The notes: generated from the sequence alone by a model not told the origin. A DNA stretch of 64,000 bases from Massospora cicadina (GCA_022478985.1 JAKSZP010009196.1:372001-436000), one strand, 5' to 3'; positions 1 through 12,390 are shown, counted from the stretch's first letter. Numbers and translations are program-made.

Positions 1-565
1 CTTGACGTTTGTTGAACATATCTAGTCTTGCAGAGAAATGAGATTTTGCTCCATTTCCTACATGGTAAGTTTTAGCTTAACAACTAGCAGATAGACTCAT
101 CTTTTAAGAGCGACTTTATTGTTCTCCAAGTTCTTAGTGCAAATGTCCAGATTGTGAGTCTGTTGACGAGTAAATGAGCGACATGTTTACAAAAGCTTGC
201 CTCACCCTCCAAAATTCCAATGCGCCAGTTAAAGTCCTCCTTAATTTTCTTGCACTCAGAGCTCTGAGGAGGCTTGTTTGTCTTGGCTTTCAACTCTTCT
301 GTAATAATCCTAGCGCTTATCAGATTTGTTGAGGTAATGATAGGATTGGTTAATGTCCTCTCAACTGAAGGATCTACCTCTCAAGCTGCCCTCCAATTTG
401 TTGAGTTTATTGGTAATGGAAAGAATAGACTGCTGAGCTGCAAAGCTTTCTAGATTATGTTTGCCATAGGCTACTCAATAAATGATATCCTGTAACACCA
501 ATTAAATCTTATAGTTTAAGTAGAAACAATTTTATAAATTCATCATAATACTTGTTCTACCCTGG
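1..565 (-). pseudogene. Remnant of an older minus-strand LTR element (gag-like), left of element A
   Basis: Only decayed coding sequence is seen. The longest open piece (84-293, minus) is a 69-codon Lys/Glu-rich segment without a recognisable motif. It is probably the gag region of an older element, because element A (566-6498) interrupts it and on the far side (6504-7294) a short reading frame is followed by a primer-binding-site-like sequence in the same orientation. The assignment rests on position and orientation, not on a clear domain. Confidence 0.35.
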
Positions 566-1064
566 TGTTGTAACATTGGCGTTATTGTTGAGATACGCCA
601 TAAGCAATTTTGCACAGGGTTTGACCCACTGAGCAATGGGACCAACGATATGAGGATTGTTGCCCTTAGACCAACAGAAATAAACTTTATTTAATAAATA
701 TGGAGCACTTGCTCCCACTATACTTCTTTATTTAATATAATAACACAACAGATCCTCACTGTTTTGCACACTCTAGACTATTAACAACCTTTCTCCTCAA
801 TCATCTCATCTTACTTAAATCGTAGTGACTTTGAATGATATCACTTTTATGGCTTAGTGATTCAATTCTCCATATCTCATTGATTCTGACAATTTTTCAT
901 TTGTTAATCTCACGACGCCTAATTTGAGGCGATTTCCTAACAACCCAATATCGCCTCATTTTGATGCGCTCAAATTACCATAACTCATATCACACTTGGC
1001 AGATTCCACCTGTTCCGCCATAACAACTTAGGGCTCATCGTCCATTCATATTGGAATCGTGGCA
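566..1064 (-). repeat. Element A 3' LTR (left copy)
   Basis: It aligns along its whole length with 6005-6498. Shared landmarks include the start TGTTGTAA, the segment GCACAGGGTT, the poly-A/T-like run TTTATTTAATAAATATGG and the GACGCCTAATTTGAGG block. Its right end is set by the shared TGGCA/AACA end followed by the PPT complement. A related but distinct LTR family flanks element B. Confidence 0.85.
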
Positions 1065-1078
1065 TTACCCCCTCCTTT
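1065..1078 (-). other. Polypurine tract of element A
   Basis: TTACCCCCTCCTTT on the plus strand is a purine run on the minus strand and lies immediately upstream of the 3' LTR in element orientation. This is the expected plus-strand primer position. Confidence 0.6.
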
Positions 1079-2170
1079 ACTGGATGATGAGGCTCCTATT
1101 GCTTATATGCCCAGAGGAACTTCACGTGATTTCATTTGATGATCTGACCGCTAGCGGGGTCCTTGACAGTGTATGCATCTATACCTATCTTCTCAATGAC
1201 TTTGAATGGCCCAATCCAGATACTGGCCAGCTTGTGTTTCTTGATGAACCCATGTTGATCATGGAATAGGACCATGTCTCCATCTTTGAACTGTGCTAGG
1301 CCACTTCGCCTTAACTGATCAGCAGCCTAGCTTTTGATTTTTCTGGCTAAGCTGAATGAATACGCTTTGGTTTATAATTTAATCAGCTTATTTGTTAGGA
1401 TGGTCAAATAGCGTTGTAGATCCATACCGCCAGTGTCTTCTACACAGGCATATAGAAGTGCGGGCAGAGTGGGGTGCCATCCATAAAGCAATTGGAATGG
1501 GCTTTTCCCCATGGCAGAATGGTAGCTAATGTTGTAGGTGAACACCACGATAGAAAGGAGGGTACTCCAATCAAAGAGCCTATCAGTTCTAACTTCTGGA
1601 AAATTTTCACCAGGGTCCCATTAACCTGTTCAACCATTCCATTGGACTCGGGGTGATATGTAGTTGTTAGAACCCCGCGGGTGCCATCATTTCATTGAAT
1701 TTGGGAAGTATATGAGAAGTAAAATTAGTGCCATTGTCACTAAGGATAAACTGCGGGCAGCTGTGATACTGAATGATGCATTCCATTACAAACTTAGCCA
1801 CAGTAACTGCCCCAGATCCCAAATGGCCCATGCCTCAACCCACCTGGTCAAGTGGTCAATTGTCACCAGGATATACTTGGACAAGTTAGCACCCGTTGGC
1901 AAAGGGCTGAAAACATCAAGGGAAACTGTATGCCAAGCAAAGTGCGGCTTTACTAACTGGGCATGAGGTCTTCTGGTGGAACGGCTTTTCCACTTGGCAC
2001 TGCTGACAGGAGGAGATAGTATCAAGAACATCAAAGATTATGCTTTCCCAGTAATACCAAGGCCGCAATAATTCCAACTTCTTGAGCACAACACCATGCC
2101 CAACTGCCCTATGTGCGCTCATGATAATGTTAGGCCACGTTGAGGGTCGCATAAAGTTTACTTTTTAGTT
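1079..2170 (-). pseudogene. Element A integrase (broken)
   Basis: Read on the minus strand from about 2152 down, the zinc-binding HHCC region is intact (AHRAVGHG, then CQQC about 35 residues later). It is followed by the core-domain hallmarks VTIDHLTRWVEA near 1880-1850 and LSDNGTNFTS near 1740-1710. The C-terminal GPF/Y module follows near 1270-1100 (WIGPFKVIEKIG and a chain ending just before the PPT). Ty3 integrases insert the cDNA into host DNA. The frame shifts several times and carries stops, so this is a pseudogene. No chromodomain is seen between the GPF/Y module and the PPT, so A is probably not a chromovirus. Confidence 0.8.
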
Positions 2171-2179
2171 GCCAATCCG

Positions 2180-2860
2180 CTTGTACAACTCACCATTCCG
2201 CTGGAAAGTATTGGCTCGCATTTTACTCAATACCTTGATGACTTGGGGCAGCTCATCATTGTGCTTTCCACTGAGCATTTTGTCATACATAATATTGCTC
2301 AGATCTACCATAACTGCAATAGTTGGTAGCCTCGACAAGCAATCAGCATTCTGGTGTTTCGCTCCTGGTCAGTGAAAGATCTTGAAGTTGTAAGCCTGTA
2401 GTTTAAGGGCCCATCATGCTAGCCAGCCCTCAGGCTCCTTGAGGTTCTGCAGCCAGCGTAACGAGGTGAAATCCATTACAACTTTAAATTTTACACCATG
2501 CAAATATATTTGAATTGCTTGTAAGCATGAATCACTGCTCAGCACTCCCACTCGGTCACAGTATAATTTTTTCATGGCTATTCAGACTTTGGCTGCAGTA
2601 CGCCACTGGGTGCTCCTCTCCCTCATCATCTTTTTGAGACAGAACTGCCCCACAGCGGAAAGAGATGCATCCATCTGTAAAATAAATTCCTTTTTGAAAT
2701 TTGGGTAACGTAGCACTGGCACCTCGTTCAACACTATTTGAAGTGTATCAAAGGAGTTTTAACAGTGTTCTGTCCATGCAAACGTGGCATCCTTTTTTAA
2801 TAACTCAAACAATGGACCTCAAATACAACTAAATTTAGGTATGAAGCGGCGATAGCAGCC
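2180..2860 (-). pseudogene. Element A RNase H (broken)
   Basis: The minus-strand reading shows the usual end of a Ty3 RNase H: a Leu-rich stretch, then YNFKIFH, a PGAKHQNADCLSR block near 2380-2320 and a linker to integrase. Upstream near 2640-2580 is a piece resembling the HPVAYCS part. RNase H removes the RNA template during cDNA synthesis. Stops interrupt it, and it sits directly between the RT and integrase remnants, as the family order predicts. Confidence 0.7.
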
Positions 2861-3570
2861 AACCATCCCTAAAAATACTTGTATATCTCATTTACTGCTT
2901 GATGTAGTCATCTTCCAAATGGCCTCCACCTTAGCTGTTTGGGACCTCAGCCCTGTTGCATCTACTACAAACCCAAGGTACTCTAGATGATCCTTGAAAA
3001 AGTGGCATTTCCAGGGTTTGATTTTGATGTTGGCCTCATCCAACCGGCGGAATACCTCTTACAAATGGATAAGGTGCTCAGAGAACGTGCAAGAATAAAC
3101 TTAAATATTATCAAGGTATATGAGAACGCATGAAAGCTTCAAGTTGCTTAGGATAGTGTCCATTGCTCGTTGGAAATTAGCCGGGGCATTACACAGCCCT
3201 TGTGGCATACGTGTTGGTTGAAAAGCCCTTTTGATGTGATAATGGCGCATTTTTCTTGTTCCACCGCAGGCAACTCAATCTGCCAATAGACAGATATTAA
3301 ATCCATTGCGGAGAAATAACAAGCTCCCCCCAACCAGTCAACCGCATCATCAATCCGTGGCAAAGGGTATGAGTCCTTTTTTATGGTGCTGTTTAGCATG
3401 TAGTAGTCTATTACTACACGGTTAGTAACATCCTTCTTTTTGACAATTAGGACAGGGGAAGCCCATGGGCTTTTTGATGGTTAAAGCATTCCTTGCTTCA
3501 ACAGCTTATCAATTTATGCTGTGACAACTTCTTACGCCGCTCTAGATCAGCGGATTGGCCAAAATCTGAT
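2861..3570 (-). pseudogene. Element A reverse transcriptase (catalytic box mutated)
   Basis: The frame 3399-3148 (minus) contains SYPLPRIDDAVDWLGG and SAMDLISVYWQIELP, the classic Ty3 RT block (usually SGYWQI). Upstream near 3480-3430 lies the SPVLIVKKKD-type N-terminal block. The catalytic YLDD appears near 3130-3105 as Y-L-D-N followed by a stop, so one catalytic aspartate is replaced by asparagine. The G-to-A change lies in a TpG context (GATGAT to GATAAT). Frameshifts separate the blocks. The enzyme would copy element RNA to cDNA, but this copy cannot. Confidence 0.8.
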
Positions 3571-4250
3571 GGGGGATGATCCCCAATGTCCACTCAATGG
3601 ATTACTCTTTGGGCGCACCCTAAATCATGATCTATCAACAGCAAAGATCTCTTTGTATTTTCAAAATAAAGCATCCACTCAATCTTTCTGATCTTCTGTT
3701 AACTCCATTAAATTTTTATGTGTACAACTGTCATTACACCAGGCTGTGTTTCGATGGGCAGACCAAATTCATCCAGTGAACCAAACTCATAAATCCTGAG
3801 GACCTCCTCAACTGGAATGAAATGTAGGAATGCAACTATTTGGTGTTGGCGGATCTGCATTGGTTTATCTTGAAGATTCGCAACCAAGACCTTGATCTCT
3901 CCATGCCCCAGGAGTATAATGCCAGGGGCCACATGGGGCTCAAGCCGTGATTGCTGATAGGGCCCAATGACCTCCCCATATAGCCCATCAGGCACTTCCA
4001 CCTCTAGCTCAGCCCTTATGATTGCTTGGTGTCCAGAGATAATAGATATAGGGACAGAAGCTCTAATCAGTAGCCCTTAATATTCATAAATTTGGTGAGG
4101 AAGGTCCCGGGCCTTGCTTTTTAGTCAATGATAGTGAACTGAAACCACCCCATCACCATATGCAAGGTTAATGTGACTCATGTGTACAGGATCCTATGGC
4201 ATTCTGATGGAAGTGAAGTATATTGGGATCCACTGCCCCAGAATTTCAAA
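3571..4250 (-). pseudogene. Element A protease-RT linker
   Basis: This joins the protease and RT remnants. A 97-codon open piece (4001-3708, minus) includes APGIILLGHGEIKVL and a QIVAFLHFIPVEE-like part. The same kind of segment precedes RT in element B (about 20.6-20.9 kb) and, more broken, in E (about 42.0-42.2 kb). It is a conserved spacer of this family rather than a named domain. A weak similarity in layout to dUTPase-like beta folds is noted but not claimed. Confidence 0.5.
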
Positions 4251-4254
4251 TGTC

Positions 4255-4560
4255 TCTGCTGTCATATCAACAAACAGCCCCAAAGTGATGCATAAAAGCG
4301 GTTCCAATTAACAGGTCATAGTTATTGTTTGGTAACACTATAGCTGGGGCTAAAATGACAATCAACCCAAACCGCAAAGGTAGCGCACTGTATGCTTCTT
4401 CAGAGACTTTGTATTCTGTGCCTGTGATCCCATACACCATACGATACTCTACATCAGGCTTTAATGCCAACTTTAACACCAACTTTGAGGACACTATGTT
4501 GTTTGGGGCACCCATATTGATTATTGCGCGAACTCAAATTTTCGCTACAACAGTGTCACA
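4255..4560 (-). pseudogene. Element A aspartic protease (active-site Asp lost)
   Basis: The open piece 4515-4267 (minus) has the retropepsin layout: MGAPNNIVSSKLV after the catalytic triad position, a central hydrophobic strand and LLIGTAFMHHFG near the end (the family's LLG/LIGT motif). The triad DTG at 4507-4518 reads N-M-G here. In element B the same place reads D-T-G-A. GAT to AAT and ACG to ATG are both CpG-type transitions. The protease would cut the Gag-Pol polyprotein, and this copy is dead. Confidence 0.75.
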
Positions 4561-4595
4561 GTAAGTACACTAAGATTAAGATGCATCTGATTGTT

Positions 4596-5985
4596 TTAAA
4601 ACATGGACATTAACTGATCTCTTTTTCCAAGGAAGCTCATAATACCCTTCCCCACTTTAGGGTATTTTTTAACAATAGCGTCCACAGGGAGGGCTGCATT
4701 TACCCCTTTTAAGAGGAGCGCATCATCTAATGGATCTGGTTCATCTGCAGGAAGGTAATTGAACAATTGGCAAGCATACAGTTTTGGGTGCTCCTGGGAG
4801 CCTGCTTCCGCCATGTCCATGAATTGAATTTGTGTCAGCACATTTAACCCTCCAACTGGATGCTGATATAGATACACATCATCATACTGAGAAACTTCCG
4901 CTAGCTGTGCAGGAATAGGTACAGGTGGGACGTTTTGAGTCAGAATAGCGGAGGTAGAGAGTCTCATCTCTACTCCGCTCTGACTTTTCCCTGATTATAC
5001 TGCTCCCATGGTAGGTACTGAACCCAATGATTATGACAACTCCTAGCCAGGTGCCCAGAGTGACCGCACAAAAAGCAATTAACCCCATAAAACCTTCATC
5101 CTTGATTGATGTAAAATGGACCACCTAAAAAGGTGGACTGGTATCGAACAGTGTAACCAGGCCTATTCTGGTAGGAGAACTAAAGTTGGCAACTTGGTTG
5201 AAAGAGAGGATTGTGATGATAATAATTCCAAGGAATGCCAACCGGGCGCTGAACAGGGAGGAATGATTCCTTCAAATAAACAAGACTATCAGTGGAGGCG
5301 ATAGGTTTCCGCTCTATACTGGGTGGAGGGAAGGTAGCGGATAAATGTCTTAGAATATGGACAAGTTTAAGCAAAGTTGCGTAAACTTCTAAATATGGAG
5401 CCAAGGAATTAAAAAGCTCATGGTATGGTTTTGCAGCAGAGTTCAACGCTATGCTTATTTCACATTCAGTTAAAACTCCTGCCCCAATATACACATGTGC
5501 TTCTGCTGAGAATCAATCAGCAAATGCAGTGAGGGTCTCATTATGTTAAAACCCAATGGTTAGAAACTCAGCCTTCTGTTGCGCCAAAATTATAATTCCT
5601 CCAAACAACCACAGCACAGTATCCTTCACTTTTTGATAGGTAACGAAATTGTTGGGAAGATAGCAAGTAACTTGGTCAGCGCTTCCAACATCCAGGGTGG
5701 ACATTAGTAATTTGGCTTTAGCCAATCTGAAGCTCCTTCTACTGCAAACTCAAATCGCTTAAAGAATCTATGGATGTATCTAACACGATCAAACGGAGGC
5801 AGCTTATCAATACAACATTCTTGCAGAAACTCCTTCTTCCATTCAAGCACAGCATCCAGGGCAAGCTTAAGTTCTGCATATTCAACAGTTGCAATGTTCT
5901 GAGATGATTCTCAACAAGGCAAGTCTGATATGACATGACTAGCGGCTGAGGAACGTCTATCAGTTTATGTGATTGATCAATGGGC
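4596..5985 (-). pseudogene. Element A gag (capsid and zinc knuckle, broken)
   Basis: Minus-strand pieces at 5936-5739 and 5494-5180 resemble the better preserved gag of element B (22613-22029), for example a GAGVLTE...EISIALNS stretch against GAGTLFK...GIVMTST. A perfect CCHC knuckle, CFLCGHSGHLARSC (C-X2-C-X4-H-X4-C), lies at 5036-5077. Gag packages the element RNA. Downstream of the knuckle, 4967-4596 is an open 123-codon linker to the protease. Several frameshifts and stops separate the pieces. Confidence 0.7.
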
Positions 5986-6003
5986 CCCCTGTAGTGAGCA
6001 CCA
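5986..6003 (-). other. Primer-binding site of element A
   Basis: The minus strand reads TGGTGCTCACTACAGGGG, starting one base inside the 5' LTR (6005). TGG is the complement of a tRNA CCA end. Near-identical sites occur beside the LTRs at 7298, 10183, 23474 and 37783 and, on the plus strand, at 41021. Confidence 0.8.
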
Positions 6004-6004
6004 C

Positions 6005-6498
6005 TGTTGTAAAATTGGCGTTATTGTTGAGATACGCCTAAGCAATTTTGCACAGGGTTCGACCCACTGAGCAATGGGACCAACGATATGAAATTGTTTC
6101 TCTTAACCAATAAAAATAAATTTTATTTAATAAATATGGAGCACTTGCTCCCATTATACTTCTTTATTTAATATAATAAACACAGTGGAACTCTCTGTTT
6201 TGCTCACTCTAGACTATTAGCAACCTTTATCCTTAATCATATCGTCTTTCTTATATTGTAGCGACTTCAAATGATATTGCTTTTATGGCTTAGTAATTCG
6301 ATTCGCCATATCTCATTGGTTCCGCCAATTCTTCACTGTTAATCTCACGACGCCTAATTTGAGGTGATTTCCTAACAACCCAATATCGCCTCATTTTGAG
6401 GCTTTTGAATTACCATAAATCATATCACACTCAACAGATCCACCCATTCCACTATAATGACCTAGGGCTTATTGTCCAGTCATATCAGAATTGCAACA
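6005..6498 (-). repeat. Element A 5' LTR (right copy)
   Basis: This is the partner of 566-1064. It begins TGTTGTAAAATTGGCG one base after the PBS complement and ends TTGCAACA, followed by the target duplication CATGG. Confidence 0.85.
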
Positions 6499-6503
6499 CA
6501 TGG

Positions 6504-7294
6504 CATTAAGGAGGAAAATCTGCTCCTCCTCCTGTTGACAGATAGTAGACGATTGTGCTACCATTTCACCATGGGTTTTGCTATCTTGTCTTTAGAGCTC
6601 TTAAGTTAAGGAGTCAAGTATTCACTTAATATTTCATTTGACTCTGAGATGTCCTTTCAGAAAAGCTCCACAACTTACGCCACATATTTGATAATTCGAA
6701 ATCTATAGTACTCATTTGTATATGGAGCTAAATAATGTATGAACAGTTTGCTTCAATCAAATAGGGGACATCCCCCTATACTTTGTGATGCTAAATTATA
6801 TACCTGTTTATAGGCCATCCCTAAGGCCTCCTGCATATAGTTAAGATGGTGGATTTTATCATTATAAATTCCCAGTAAGTGCACGTTATGAATAAAACAC
6901 TTGGTGTACAAATTTCAAAGTATACCAGGAGGGATTTGCAATTGATCCATAACTCTATGGAGAGAACAGAATTTTTACAGGTTCATAAGTGACCTGTCCA
7001 CAGCAGGTGCATTTCACAGTTACCTCTTTCTCTTGGGTTAATAACTCCACAAAGTAACTCTTTAACCCCATCATTGAAAATCCAAGTAAGACGACAAGAT
7101 TCAAGAAGCTCCATAGATTTTTCTTAAACTTCTTCAAACTTGACTATGGGTGGACTTCTCATTTTGATTATCTTCTTAAACCATTTCCGTTAAGCACCCA
7201 GTGGGTGACACTATCAATAAGGTTATCTTCCATGATGCAATAAATTAATTGCAGGTATACTAAGAATCAGCTGAGCCCCCTGTAGTTAGCACCA
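6504..7294 (-). pseudogene. Older LTR-element remnant with PBS, right of element A
   Basis: The open piece 7137-6955 (minus, 60 codons, with a CTCCGQ sequence) is short and unassigned. At 7277-7294 the minus strand reads TGGTGCTAACTACAGGGG, one change from element A's PBS, and a TG start of an LTR follows at about 7298. This is therefore the 5' end of a minus-strand LTR element whose body was split by element A and continues left of 565. Identification as gag is by position only. Confidence 0.45.
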
Positions 7295-7297
7295 GAC

Positions 7298-8400
7298 TGT
7301 AGGGCTTAAATTTTTAAGATCAATGGTGCTACGCTCAAGAAGCGCAACAGTCTATACTTGAAGCTGAATAAGTCGCATGGCAAGTACTTTTTTATTAAAA
7401 GGGGTGCCAAGTAACCGTTCATGTACCACTATTAAAGTATTCATCCTATGGTAAGTATGGCGAAATGGCTTATTGAAGCCATATACCAAAACGTGATATA
7501 GAGCTAATGTCATATCTTATTATAGTATAAAATAGGGGTTTTTATATGTCGCATTCAACAATATAAGACTTAAAAGGAAAAGGATTCATAAAATTGATAG
7601 GATAATTCAGAAGTGAGGCTTTTGGTCTGGCGATGCATTCTGGATTGTATAATTCCTTTGTATCATATTTTTGATTAGTAAAAAATGGTGAGTTGTTTAC
7701 CCATGTCAGATGGGACTGGGGGTCACTTGATTATTTAGCAGGTTCTTGATTCTTACCCTTTTTCAGGATCATCTTTGTTGCCGCTTTGAGTGCCACTTCA
7801 AGTAGCTGTCACCTGACTTTTTGAAGATCTGTCATTTCGATTAGGCAGAAATTCATCTCAGGGTATCTTAGGCCTAATTTAGTTCATCAGAACTTTTCTA
7901 TAGTCAATTTGAGCTGTGTCAACAATCAATTTCTCTGGTGATTTTTAAGGTGATCAACTAATCACATTCTCAGGTCTAGGAGTTAATTTGGTTGAGGGAG
8001 TCAAATAGTTGATATTCTTCCAATTAGGTCTGATTCCTGATATCCAACAAAGTAAATAGAAGAGGTCCAGATGCCATTAAAACTAGGCTACAAAGAAGTC
8101 TCTTTATTAGTTTTGGAAGACTACCATGAGACAAAGGAAAATGTATTGTCACATGCGTCTTCCTGAGGTCCAATGAGATCCCAATCATTGGTACACTATG
8201 GAACATCCTCTGCATGACAAACCCTATCACCCTATAAATATCCTGAGAAAAATAAACGGGTTAATTTTTTGCTTAATTAATATTAAATGATCTTTCTATT
8301 TTTAGTTTTTTTTATTGAAGCTATTCAGCAAACCTAAATCCCTATAGTTCTGGCCCCTTGCTGTATTTTATAAAATTTAGCTCCATCTGACTCTGAGCAG
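7298..8400. repeat. LTR-like sequence beginning at 7298, then unassigned AT-rich DNA
   Basis: The start TGTAGGGCTT lies 3 bases beyond the PBS complement at 7277-7294, so a 5' LTR should begin here. Its right end cannot be fixed because no second copy is in the window. The open piece 8230-8024 (minus, 68 codons) matches nothing I recognise. No other gene is seen. Confidence 0.35.
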
Positions 8401-10162
8401 CTTTAAAGACTTCCTCTTCGCCTGGCACTGTTATCTACAGTACTGGCAGTTGGCATATTTAAACTCAAGGTATTGAGATATACTATTTACTGAATTTATA
8501 GCAACATTTTTGCCAAATTAAAAGTATGATTGAACTTTTAGATATATCAGCAATGATTCCAAAATAGTAGTGATTGGGATTAAAATGTTGAAATTTTCAA
8601 ATTCTGATTTTAATAATTCTTTACTCATCATTGGCGTTTTGGGGCTTTCAATAATTGGCACTTGTAAATTGAGCAACCTTTGATAAAATTTTGGGGTCAA
8701 TTGTCTTTGCCTTAGCCCTGGTAATTGAATTGACATTTGTTTATATGATCTATTGAAGAGAATTGTTAAAAGCTCATTCATGAACATTTCAAAGATGTTT
8801 ATTTCTTAAGCATCCAGTGGAATTGTGCTGACTGAAGATTTTGATATATCTCATTTAGATCGCAGGTCTTTTCCAATTTCCTCATCAGTTTCCTTTTCAT
8901 TAGGCTGTACAAGGTACACCTGATCCTTAGTTTTCTTGATACATCACAGAGAAGTGTAACGACACATATCTCCGCATTTATTGCAAGTAAATAGCGGCGT
9001 ATTGCTAGAACATTTTGTCCTTTTGGAGTTTCTCCATCTGGTTTTAGGGATCCTTTTTTGGTATGAGTTTCTTTGCAAAATTGGAGCTATAAGCTGTTTG
9101 AGGTTTAATGTTTTCAATTTGGCGTATTAAAAGTTGCAGCCAACATTTCAATTACTCTACTCATAAGAGATATAAATATTAATGGCCAACATAAACATCT
9201 TAGATCTGTGCAATACTTGATAAAGTTAAAGCGCCATTTGCATAGTGATGCGAGCATCAATATCACTTATTAAATTTGCTCCAGACATAATTTATGCCTC
9301 CTGATATATCATTTATAAACGCTACCAGGGTTTAATCTTTTCAGAAATGAATTTCCATAAACTCTTGTTTCTGGCCAGTCATCCGCTTTGAACTACCAAA
9401 TTCTTTCAGAGCTGCATTCTTTGCATCATTATAGGACCAATAAACCCAGTGTAAATGGGGTAACACCAGATTCTAGCAATTGGTGTCCAGACAATTAATC
9501 ACAGAGCATCTTTCTGGAAATTGCTACATCCAAATATAGTCATCACATGTGATATGAAGAACGTAGGGTGTTATCCTGGTGGTAGTTGGCAATTTTTGGG
9601 GTAGCTCAAAACTATTGAGATATTACAGGCTCAATTGTGTTATGAGGAATGCATCTAGTTATCTTAATGAAGTGCAAGTGTCTGGGGTCATCTCTGAGAT
9701 GGTAGCAGTTGCACTAGGCATGTTCCATGTTGGATGTATACTCTCCACGTTAATTTCTTCCACGTGTAAGTCAATTTTGCCTAACTCAGTCTCCACTTGG
9801 ACAGAAGTACGCTTATTTATTCCATTTCTTTCTATTGTTTCAAGGGCTATACAAGATTCTCATGTAATAGCTGATTACTTCTATATTCTGCCTTGTATGC
9901 AACTTTAAACATTATCAGGATATTAGTAACCATGATGTATTTCTGTTTTAGTTTAGAGATTATTTCATAATTATTATTGGTTTTAGCAACAAAAATTATA
10001 TTTCCTCCGCCTCATTAATTCGTTATTTGAAATTAATTAGGTCAGCATGGGTTGACAACACTAAAGAATTATGGTTGAAACTCTCCAGCTCTTTCCATAA
10101 CTACTGGATCTCACTCTGAATGAAGATAATGGTTCAAAATATACTTGAAAGACTCAAAATAC
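8401..10162 (-). pseudogene. Element C gag region with degenerate zinc knuckle
   Basis: This lies directly left of the PBS at 10163-10180, where gag of a minus-strand element must be. At 8944-8985 the minus strand encodes C-N-K-C followed by eroded positions where Gly-His should be, and a TGA in place of the last Cys, so it is a decayed CCHC knuckle. About 400 nt upstream (9340-9290) a NSFLKRLNPG-like run fits a capsid C-terminus. The 89-codon piece 8787-8518 follows the knuckle and is unassigned. The plus-strand open frame at 9579-9908 is taken as a chance frame. The protease and RT of this copy are not recognisable. Confidence 0.45.
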
Positions 10163-10180
10163 CCATTGTAGTGAGCGCCA
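10163..10180 (-). other. Primer-binding site of element C
   Basis: The minus strand reads TGGCGCTCACTACAATGG, closely matching the element A site (TGGTGCTCACTACAGGGG). It is two bases from a TG LTR start at 10183. Confidence 0.65.
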
Positions 10181-10182
10181 AG

Positions 10183-12390
10183 TGTAAACTTTATTATAAG
10201 TTTACTGCACAGGATAAGACTTGATTGTAAGAATAAAGGTATTAACTAGTTTTATGGAGACGACTAGCCAGTCAAGTCTTTTTTATAAATGGTTCCAATC
10301 CCAATCAGTTATACTTTTACAATTAGTCGTGATATCAGATAAGGGCAATTATTCCATTCAAACCCTTAAATAGAAGTAAAGTATTATATATTATCTAGCT
10401 ACTGAACATCTTTATTTATAAGAAATACTGGGGGTTTATATAGGGTAATCGGTGAGAAACATTTCAGCTGTCGCCATTAAAAGTAAAATTGCCCTCCACA
10501 AACTTTAACCCTTGGGGATGGCTTCTGAACATAGCGGGTTCTATCGCTTTAGTCATCCCATAGGACAACCTTTATAATCTGGCAGCCATCCTTTGTTACC
10601 AGAAACCAATAACAAAGTTTCTATAGCCATGTTGCTTGGTTAATACTACAAACTATTGCCATAACAAGCGTTAAAATGCTTCAATAGCTTCAGAAAACTC
10701 CACTTATTTTAAGTGCCTCATCCCTAATGATACACAGTAGGAATTTAATTATCATCTACTCACCATTAGCTAAATTTGCACAATAACATTTTTGGCAATG
10801 ATCAAAAATTAAAACTATAAAGTATAAATGACATCTGATTCTCATCCTTTGTGAATTACAATTAATCTTTTAATAAGTAACTATTGTCAATCAATAGACT
10901 GTCAATTAATAGACTTCATAAAGCTTAAACTATAAGATTAAATATAGATGCACCAAATTGTTGGAATGTAGAACAAAGCTTAATATAATTTAATCTGGAT
11001 AATATGGTCATTAGAAATTTCAACGCCTAATGTAAAACTTATTAAACTACTGCTTGTTGTAGTTCTTAAATTCAATGCACAGGACCTAATGTGCTTTAGA
11101 AAACTGTTGAGATAGTTGATATAAAGTAATTTGTTTGGTGATAGTATGAAGACCAACACCCTAGTTTTATCTTCATAGCTGATATGGAGTACTGTCTCCA
11201 ACACTAGACTGGTTCTACGCGCTCTTCTGCTCCTTAAAGATTTTTTGAAAGAGTAACTTATCCCTCTAACGCTTCCTTATAATGGGACTTGATATTTAAA
11301 CTTATCCTATTACTAGGTTTAGAGGCTCTTTTTATTCTCAGCGGAACTTAACTTAGTCTTATATCATAGCTCTCAGTTACTCTCTTCACACAGTATTTCG
11401 TGGAGATTGAAACAGTAATAAATATCCAGGGGATATCTGATCCATTAAAACTCTACTCTCAAGAGAAAAACTATAACAACTGTAAAAGAGGCTAAATTAA
11501 GTAATTAAAAAATACTCAATTTGATCTTAATCTACTTTAGTATAATAAAATCAGGGAGTATAGAAAATTGGTACTCAACCACTGTTGGCACCCCACTGGT
11601 AAAAGGCAGCCATTGTCATTGAATTAGCCCTTTTTAGGCACACTGTTGAATAGTTGACTGGACCTAATCATTGGTCGATTAGATAGGAGAAATAATAATA
11701 TTAGCTTATGCCTAATTTATTATTGATCATATCAAATTTATCAGTGATTATGGACCACAAATATCTTAACTATATTTAAAATATGGGTCTTGCGGCCTAG
11801 CAGTTCCACTTAATAATGTTCAATAAGATAAGACAGGCTTGGGGACTATGATGTTAAGTCAGACTTAATAATAGTCAGATTAATGACCTGGGCTTACAGG
11901 CTTTGTTGGTCTAAGCCAAAATTAGTTTTAATGTCAATCAAGGATATTATCAAATTAACTATTAATTATTGATAAAAACTGCCTTGGTATATGCTACCAT
12001 TACTCAAGAGGATACAGTTAAGCTATTTTCAGCCGTTTCAGAGGAAACACTGTCTTGAACTACTTGTAAGTAAGACACTCTACATGAGGCCAAACTGGTT
12101 AAAGCAGGACTCCTAATGGTTCATAGAACCTCATAAGTTCTTCATTGTAATCTCTGGCTAAGTGGCAATGTGAGGCGAGGTGTCATGGGTAAAATGTGGA
12201 TTACATTGGACCCTATATTTATGCCTGATTTTACACAAATAAAATATAATTGGATAGTTTAATATAAAAATTTTTTGTGTTTACTATTTTTCAAATGTAT
12301 TAAGTCAAGGAATTACTTGTGATAAAAAGATCAGGACGGAGAGACGTTATACAAGTAAATGACAGGAGAATACAGCCTTGAAGTGTTATC
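10183..12390. repeat. Element C 5' LTR start, then AT-rich unassigned DNA
   Basis: An LTR begins with TGTAAACTTT after the PBS. It contains a T-run and CAAGTC block laid out like the A/B LTRs, but no partner copy is in the window, so its end is unknown. From about 11.5 to 12.4 kb the sequence is AT-rich, with scattered stops in all frames and no domain seen. Confidence 0.35.

Larger units (their letters stand above)
566..6498 (-). mobile_element. Element A: complete but inactive Ty3-type LTR retrotransposon
   Basis: This is a full LTR-gag-PR-RT-RNaseH-INT-LTR unit read on the minus strand. The LTRs at 566-1064 and 6005-6498 start TGTTGTAA on the plus strand and end in CA, and they are clearly alike throughout. 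Flanking 5-mers CCTGG (561-565) and CATGG (6499-6503) match at 4 of 5 positions and are the likely target duplication. A PBS lies just inside the right LTR and a pyrimidine-rich (complemented PPT) run just inside the left LTR. Domain order is the Ty3/mdg4 order, with integrase last. Every domain carries stops or frameshifts. The protease and reverse transcriptase active sites are mutated, so the element cannot be autonomous now. Confidence 0.9.

Noticed and set aside
566..6498. A chromodomain at the end of element A's integrase
   Set aside because: The reading frame from the GPF/Y module to the PPT is too short and shows no chromodomain aromatic cage pattern.
9579..9908. 109-codon plus-strand open frame as a possible host gene
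   Set aside because: It lies antisense to the gag-like region upstream of a PBS, has no recognisable domain and no neighbour support. An open frame of this length is not rare by chance here.
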